NCBI GenBank assembly: GCA_038214535.1
Contig: JBBQRS010000009.1
Coordinates: forward strand, 1-64,000
DNA from: JBBQRS01 sp038214535
GTDB lineage: Bacteria; Chloroflexota; Anaerolineae; CG2-30-64-16
Direction of reading: 5' to 3'
DNA length: 64,000 bases
Translations under genes and position numbers: made by a program
Shown here: piece by piece, positions 60,979 to 64,000 of the stretch
How positions within the stretch are numbered: the first letter of the stretch is position 1
How the letters are laid out: every line of letters begins with the position of its first letter
Notes under the pieces: model-generated
Databases searched by the model: none
Seen by the model: only the letters and a program-made list of their open reading frames with translations
Told to the model about the DNA's origin: nothing

Positions 60979-61041
60979 ACCACGAAGGAACGAAGAAGTG
61001 AAGTCTTTAAAAAAATCTTCGTTACTTCGCTTCTTCGTGGT
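60979..61041. repeat. CCACGAA palindrome, copy 2
   Basis: Imperfect arms beginning ACCACGAAG (60979-60987) and ending CTTCGTGGT (61033-61041), composed of GAAG units. It lies between the agmatine deiminase and aldehyde oxidoreductase genes. Arms pair at their ends with scattered mismatches inside. The rest of 61042-61125 shows no feature. Confidence 0.78.
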
Positions 61042-61125
61042 GAATCCCTTTGACATGCTCCAGATTATAGTCCGAAAGAGCCATCTGTTCCAACCAGGGC
61101 CGAACTACAGAGTTTCGGCGGTTGG

Positions 61126-62244
61126 TTATGGGGTGTTCACCGGCGCTTTCGTAGCTGCGGGCTGTTGCTGGGTGATGCAGTGGATGTTCCCACCGCCCAG
61201 CAGAATCTCCCGCGCGGGTATGCCCACGATACGGCGTTCGGGCAACAGGCGCGCCAGCGTTTCCAGCGCCGCGGCGTCATAGGGGCTGTTGAAGGTGGGC
61301 ACGATGACGCCGCCGTTGGCGATGTAGAAATTGATGTAGGAGGCGGCGAGCCGGTTGCCCGCGCGGCGCGGCAGTGTGCCCGGTGCGTGTTGCACGCTGG
61401 CGCTCTCCTCTGCGGTGACGGTCAGTGGGTCGGGCTGGTGCAGCTTGACCACCTCCAGCGTGCGGCCGCGCGCGTCCGACGCCCGGCTCAGGCGTGCGTA
61501 GGCGTCCTGCGAGATTGGGTATTGCGGGTCGGTCGTGTCGCCCGTCCAGGTGAGGGTCACAACGCCGGGTCGGACGAAGCAGCACAGGTTGTCTACGTGA
61601 CCGTCCGTCTCGTCGCCATAGACGCCCTGCCCCAGCCAGATGATCTTCTCGATGCCCAGGTAGGCGCACAGATACGCCTCGATCTGGGCTTGCGACAACG
61701 CGGGGTTACGGTTGGAATTGAGCAGGCATTCCTCGGTGACCAGCAGCGTCCCTTGCCCGTCGGCGTGGATCGCGCCGCCCTCCAGTACCAGCGGCGCGGC
61801 GTAGCAATCCAGCCGCTCGATCTCCAGTATCTTGCGCGCAACCAGTGTATCCTGTTCCCAACTCGCGTAGATGCCACCCAGCGCGCCGCCGTAGGCGTTG
61901 AATTCCCAATCCACGCCGCGCACTTCGCCCCGGTCGTCTACCACGAAAGTGGGGCCGGTATCGCGCGCCCAGGCGTCGTCGCCGGCGATTTCGACCACGC
62001 GCACTTCGGGGGGCAGCAGACGTCGTGCATTGGCCCATTGCATGGCCGACGCGCCCACGCTCACCAGCTCGAAGCGAGCGATGGCTGTGGCAACGGCCGC
62101 GAACGCACCCTGCGCCGGAACTGCTGACTCGCGCCAGTTGTCGGGCCGTTCCGGCCATAGCAGCCAGCAACCGGCGTGCGGCTCCCATTCGGCGGGCATA
62201 TGGAACCCGTCGGCGCGGGGGGTGGTGGTCAGGGTGCGCATCAT
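61126..62244 (-). CDS. aguA: Agmatine deiminase
   Basis: 372 residues, peptidyl-arginine-deiminase fold. DGFHMPAEWEPHAGCWLLWP opens it, DDAWARDTGPTFV and ETDGHVDNLCCF carry catalytic acids and His, and the nucleophile is Cys356 in GGGNIHCITQ. It hydrolyses agmatine to N-carbamoylputrescine and ammonia. ATG 62244 follows GGAG by 7 nt and lies 4 nt after the carbamoyltransferase stop codon, so the two pathway steps are cotranscribed. Confidence 0.95.
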   Translation of the reverse strand: MMRTLTTTPRADGFHMPAEWEPHAGCWLLWPERPDNWRESAVPAQGAFAAVATAIARFELVSVGASAMQWANARRLLPPEVRVVEIAGDDAWARDTGPTFVVDDRGEVRGVDWEFNAYGGALGGIYASWEQDTLVARKILEIERLDCYAAPLVLEGGAIHADGQGTLLVTEECLLNSNRNPALSQAQIEAYLCAYLGIEKIIWLGQGVYGDETDGHVDNLCCFVRPGVVTLTWTGDTTDPQYPISQDAYARLSRASDARGRTLEVVKLHQPDPLTVTAEESASVQHAPGTLPRRAGNRLAASYINFYIANGGVIVPTFNSPYDAAALETLARLLPERRIVGIPAREILLGGGNIHCITQQQPAATKAPVNTP

Positions 62245-62248
62245 GGCG

Positions 62249-63256
62249 CTACTCCGCGAGCAATGTCTCGATGCGCCCGCGGTGATACGCATGCAGGGCG
62301 AGCGAAGACTGTTTAAGACGCGGCTGAATCAACCACGCAAGCAACGCCTTCTCGGTGTGCAGGCGATTTTCGGCCTGGTCGAAGATGATGGATTGCGGCG
62401 AATCCAGCACCTCGTCGGTGGCCTCGACGCCGCGCGATGCAGGGAGGCAGTGCATGAACTGGCAATGCGCCGGGGCCAGCCGCAGCAAGTCCATGGTCAC
62501 CTGATAGCGCGGCATGAAAGCGGCGCGCCGATCCGGGATCTCGTCTTCCTGGCCCACCCACCACCAGAGGTCGGTGTAGAGGAAGTCGGCTTTGCGCACG
62601 GCGGCCTCGACATCCTCGGTAATGGTCAGGCTGCCGCCCGACGCTGCGCAATTGGCTTCTGCCAGCGCGCGCCACGCGACAGGGGGTTGATACCTTTCGG
62701 GCGCGGCGTGAGTGAAGTGCATTCCCAGCCGGGTGCAGATCAGCATCAACGAATTGAGAACGTTGGTCGCGTCGCCGACGAAGGTGACATGCAGGTCTTC
62801 CAGCCGCTTGCCCGCGGGTAGATATTCGGTCATGGTGAAGACGTCACACACGGCCTGCGTGGGATGGTTGTAGTCGGTCAGGCCGTTGATCACCGGCACG
62901 GTGGCCGTCTCCGCCAGTTCGGTGATCGTCGCATGTTTCAGGGTGCGCGCCATGATGCAATCGGTCATGCGCGAGATGACTTTTGCCGTGTCGCCCAGCG
63001 ACTCGCGCGCGCCCAGGTGAATTTCGCCCGGCTTGAGATAGAGCGCGTGACCGCCGAGTTCCGTCATCGCGACCTCGAACGAAATGTGCGTCCGGGTGGA
63101 CGGCTCCTCGAAGATCATCGCCAGCGACGCATCGGGCAACAGCTTCGGGGTCACGCCCTGTTGATCGGCTTCCTTCAGCCTGCGCACCAGTTCGATCAGA
63201 TGGAGTAATTCTTCCCGGGTGTAGTCTTGCGTGTCAACGAAATGGCGTAGTTGCAT
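62249..63256 (-). CDS. ptcA: Putrescine carbamoyltransferase
   Basis: 335 residues of the ornithine/aspartate carbamoyltransferase family. The carbamoyl-phosphate loop is STRTH (53-57), and DYNHPTQ and MHCLPASRG are conserved. Segments YLKPGEIHLGARESLGDTA and PVINGLTDYNHPTQ match what I know of enterococcal putrescine carbamoyltransferase better than ornithine carbamoyltransferase, and the agmatine deiminase next door agrees. It converts N-carbamoylputrescine plus phosphate to putrescine and carbamoyl phosphate. ATG 63256 is preferred over GTG 63259 because it is 8 nt after AGGGG. Ornithine carbamoyltransferase remains the alternative. Confidence 0.85.
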   Translation of the reverse strand: MQLRHFVDTQDYTREELLHLIELVRRLKEADQQGVTPKLLPDASLAMIFEEPSTRTHISFEVAMTELGGHALYLKPGEIHLGARESLGDTAKVISRMTDCIMARTLKHATITELAETATVPVINGLTDYNHPTQAVCDVFTMTEYLPAGKRLEDLHVTFVGDATNVLNSLMLICTRLGMHFTHAAPERYQPPVAWRALAEANCAASGGSLTITEDVEAAVRKADFLYTDLWWWVGQEDEIPDRRAAFMPRYQVTMDLLRLAPAHCQFMHCLPASRGVEATDEVLDSPQSIIFDQAENRLHTEKALLAWLIQPRLKQSSLALHAYHRGRIETLLAE

Positions 63257-63267
63257 CACGTAGACCC

Positions 63268-64000
63268 CTAAACCGCTGCGCTGATTTCGGCCAGCGTATC
63301 GGCCAGCCGGTCGAGCACGGCGTCAATCTGCTCGTAAGTGATAATCAACGGCGGCTCGATGCGGACGGTGTGTGCGCTGGTGAGCGTTCCAGCAACCAGG
63401 ACGCCGCGCTGGAACAGCCCCGCGGCGACTTTGTAGCCGATCTCTGCATCATTGAAGTGTTGCCCGATGAGCAAGCCCTTGCCGGTGATGCCCTCGTAGA
63501 TGGCGGGGTATTGTTCGGCCAGCGCGTTCAGGTGCGCCATGAAGTACTCGCCCTTCGCGGCGGCCTGCTCCCACAACCGGTCGCGCAGCGTGACGTTGAT
63601 GGCGGCGATGGCCGCGCTGCACGCCAGCGCCCCGCCGCCGGTGGTGGTGGTGTGGATGAACGGGTTGGGGTCCATCATCACCTGCCAGATTTCTTCGGTC
63701 GAGCAGAAGGCGCTCACGGGCATCACGCCACCGCCCAGCGACTTGGCGACCGAAAGGATGTCGGGCGCGACGTCCCAGTGATCCACGCCCCAGAGTTTGC
63801 CGGTGCGGCCCATGCCGGTCTGCACCTCATCTGCGATGAGCAGCACGCCATAGCGCCGGGTCATCTCGCGCAAGCGCGGCCAAAAGTCATCGGGAGGCAC
63901 GATCGCGCCGGCCTCGCCCTGGATCGGCTCCATCAGGACGCCGGCAATGTCTACGCCCACCTGTTGACAGATTGCGAGCTGACGCTCCACTGCATCGGCG
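63268..64000 (-). CDS. Class III aminotransferase, probably putrescine aminotransferase (partial, N-terminus outside window)
   Basis: The reading frame stays open to the window end, so about 244 C-terminal residues are visible. The PLP lysine is in LSVAKSLGGG, DEVQTGMGRTG binds the cofactor, and TTTTGGGALACSAA is the phosphate loop. The C-terminal stretch RGVLVAGTLTSAHTVRIEPP closely resembles Escherichia coli PatA/YgjG, which turns putrescine into 4-aminobutanal. With the carbamoyltransferase and agmatine deiminase immediately downstream, putrescine is the natural substrate; acetylornithine aminotransferase is the alternative. The likely operon order is aminotransferase, ptcA, aguA. Confidence 0.83.
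   Translation of the reverse strand, partial: ADAVERQLAICQQVGVDIAGVLMEPIQGEAGAIVPPDDFWPRLREMTRRYGVLLIADEVQTGMGRTGKLWGVDHWDVAPDILSVAKSLGGGVMPVSAFCSTEEIWQVMMDPNPFIHTTTTGGGALACSAAIAAINVTLRDRLWEQAAAKGEYFMAHLNALAEQYPAIYEGITGKGLLIGQHFNDAEIGYKVAAGLFQRGVLVAGTLTSAHTVRIEPPLIITYEQIDAVLDRLADTLAEISAAV

Overview
The window is a high-GC bacterial chromosome segment that looks like Chloroflexota (Anaerolineae or a close class). Nothing in it fixes the species. The hints are families typical of that phylum: DUF4012, DUF2723 and DUF6391 proteins, PA14/Thr-Pro surface proteins, FN3/C25-peptidase pairs, a MoxR-DUF58-DUF4129 operon, and a LexA gene preceded by Gram-positive-type CGAAC-N4-GTTCG boxes. About 50 protein genes and one tRNA-Lys fill the window. 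No rRNA, CRISPR array, transposase or phage gene was seen.

Layout. 219-4819: rhodanese, PIG-L deacetylase and a large PA14/Thr-Pro-repeat/lamin-tail surface protein. 4948-14005, plus strand: MFS transporter, FtsK, a GT-C membrane protein and the MoxR-DUF58-DUF4129 module. 13998-16144, minus strand: ruvB-queA. 16357-18026: DksA-like zinc-finger protein, upp (behind a possible attenuator) and a dCMP deaminase; then tRNA-Lys(UUU) with its terminator, an M1 metallopeptidase lipoprotein, and a PhoB-type two-component pair on the minus strand. 22132-23244: a lipoprotein with a duplicated unknown domain.

23263-36085 is a 13-kb run of minus-strand envelope genes: lipoprotein sortase, flippase-like protein, DUF11 protein, DUF2723 glycosyltransferase-like protein, DUF4012 protein, FN3 lipoprotein, DUF867 poly-gamma-glutamate hydrolase, and two gingipain-type C25 peptidases interleaved with FN3 proteins. 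Divergent from it, 36288-39135 is a probable SOS operon: lexA (two LexA boxes), a soluble FtsK-like ATPase, a small membrane protein and two small uncharacterised proteins. These two blocks are the best candidates for undescribed systems.

39147-45225, minus strand: holA, DUF6391, GT2, a second flippase-like protein and mutS2. 45385-51223, plus strand: a complete Mrp Na+/H+ antiporter operon in which MrpA and MrpB are fused. 51425-55532: a sugar nucleotidyltransferase fused to a degenerate phosphohexomutase, followed by an intact phosphohexomutase. 55595-64000, minus strand: a multiheme cytochrome c, two aldehyde:ferredoxin oxidoreductases, and an agmatine-putrescine pathway (putrescine aminotransferase cut by the window edge, putrescine carbamoyltransferase, agmatine deiminase).

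Several families of short dispersed palindromes sit between genes, and two supply the last codons and stop codon of a neighbouring gene. Several genes lack a Shine-Dalgarno and have a -10 box 6-10 nt before the start codon, which suggests leaderless mRNAs.
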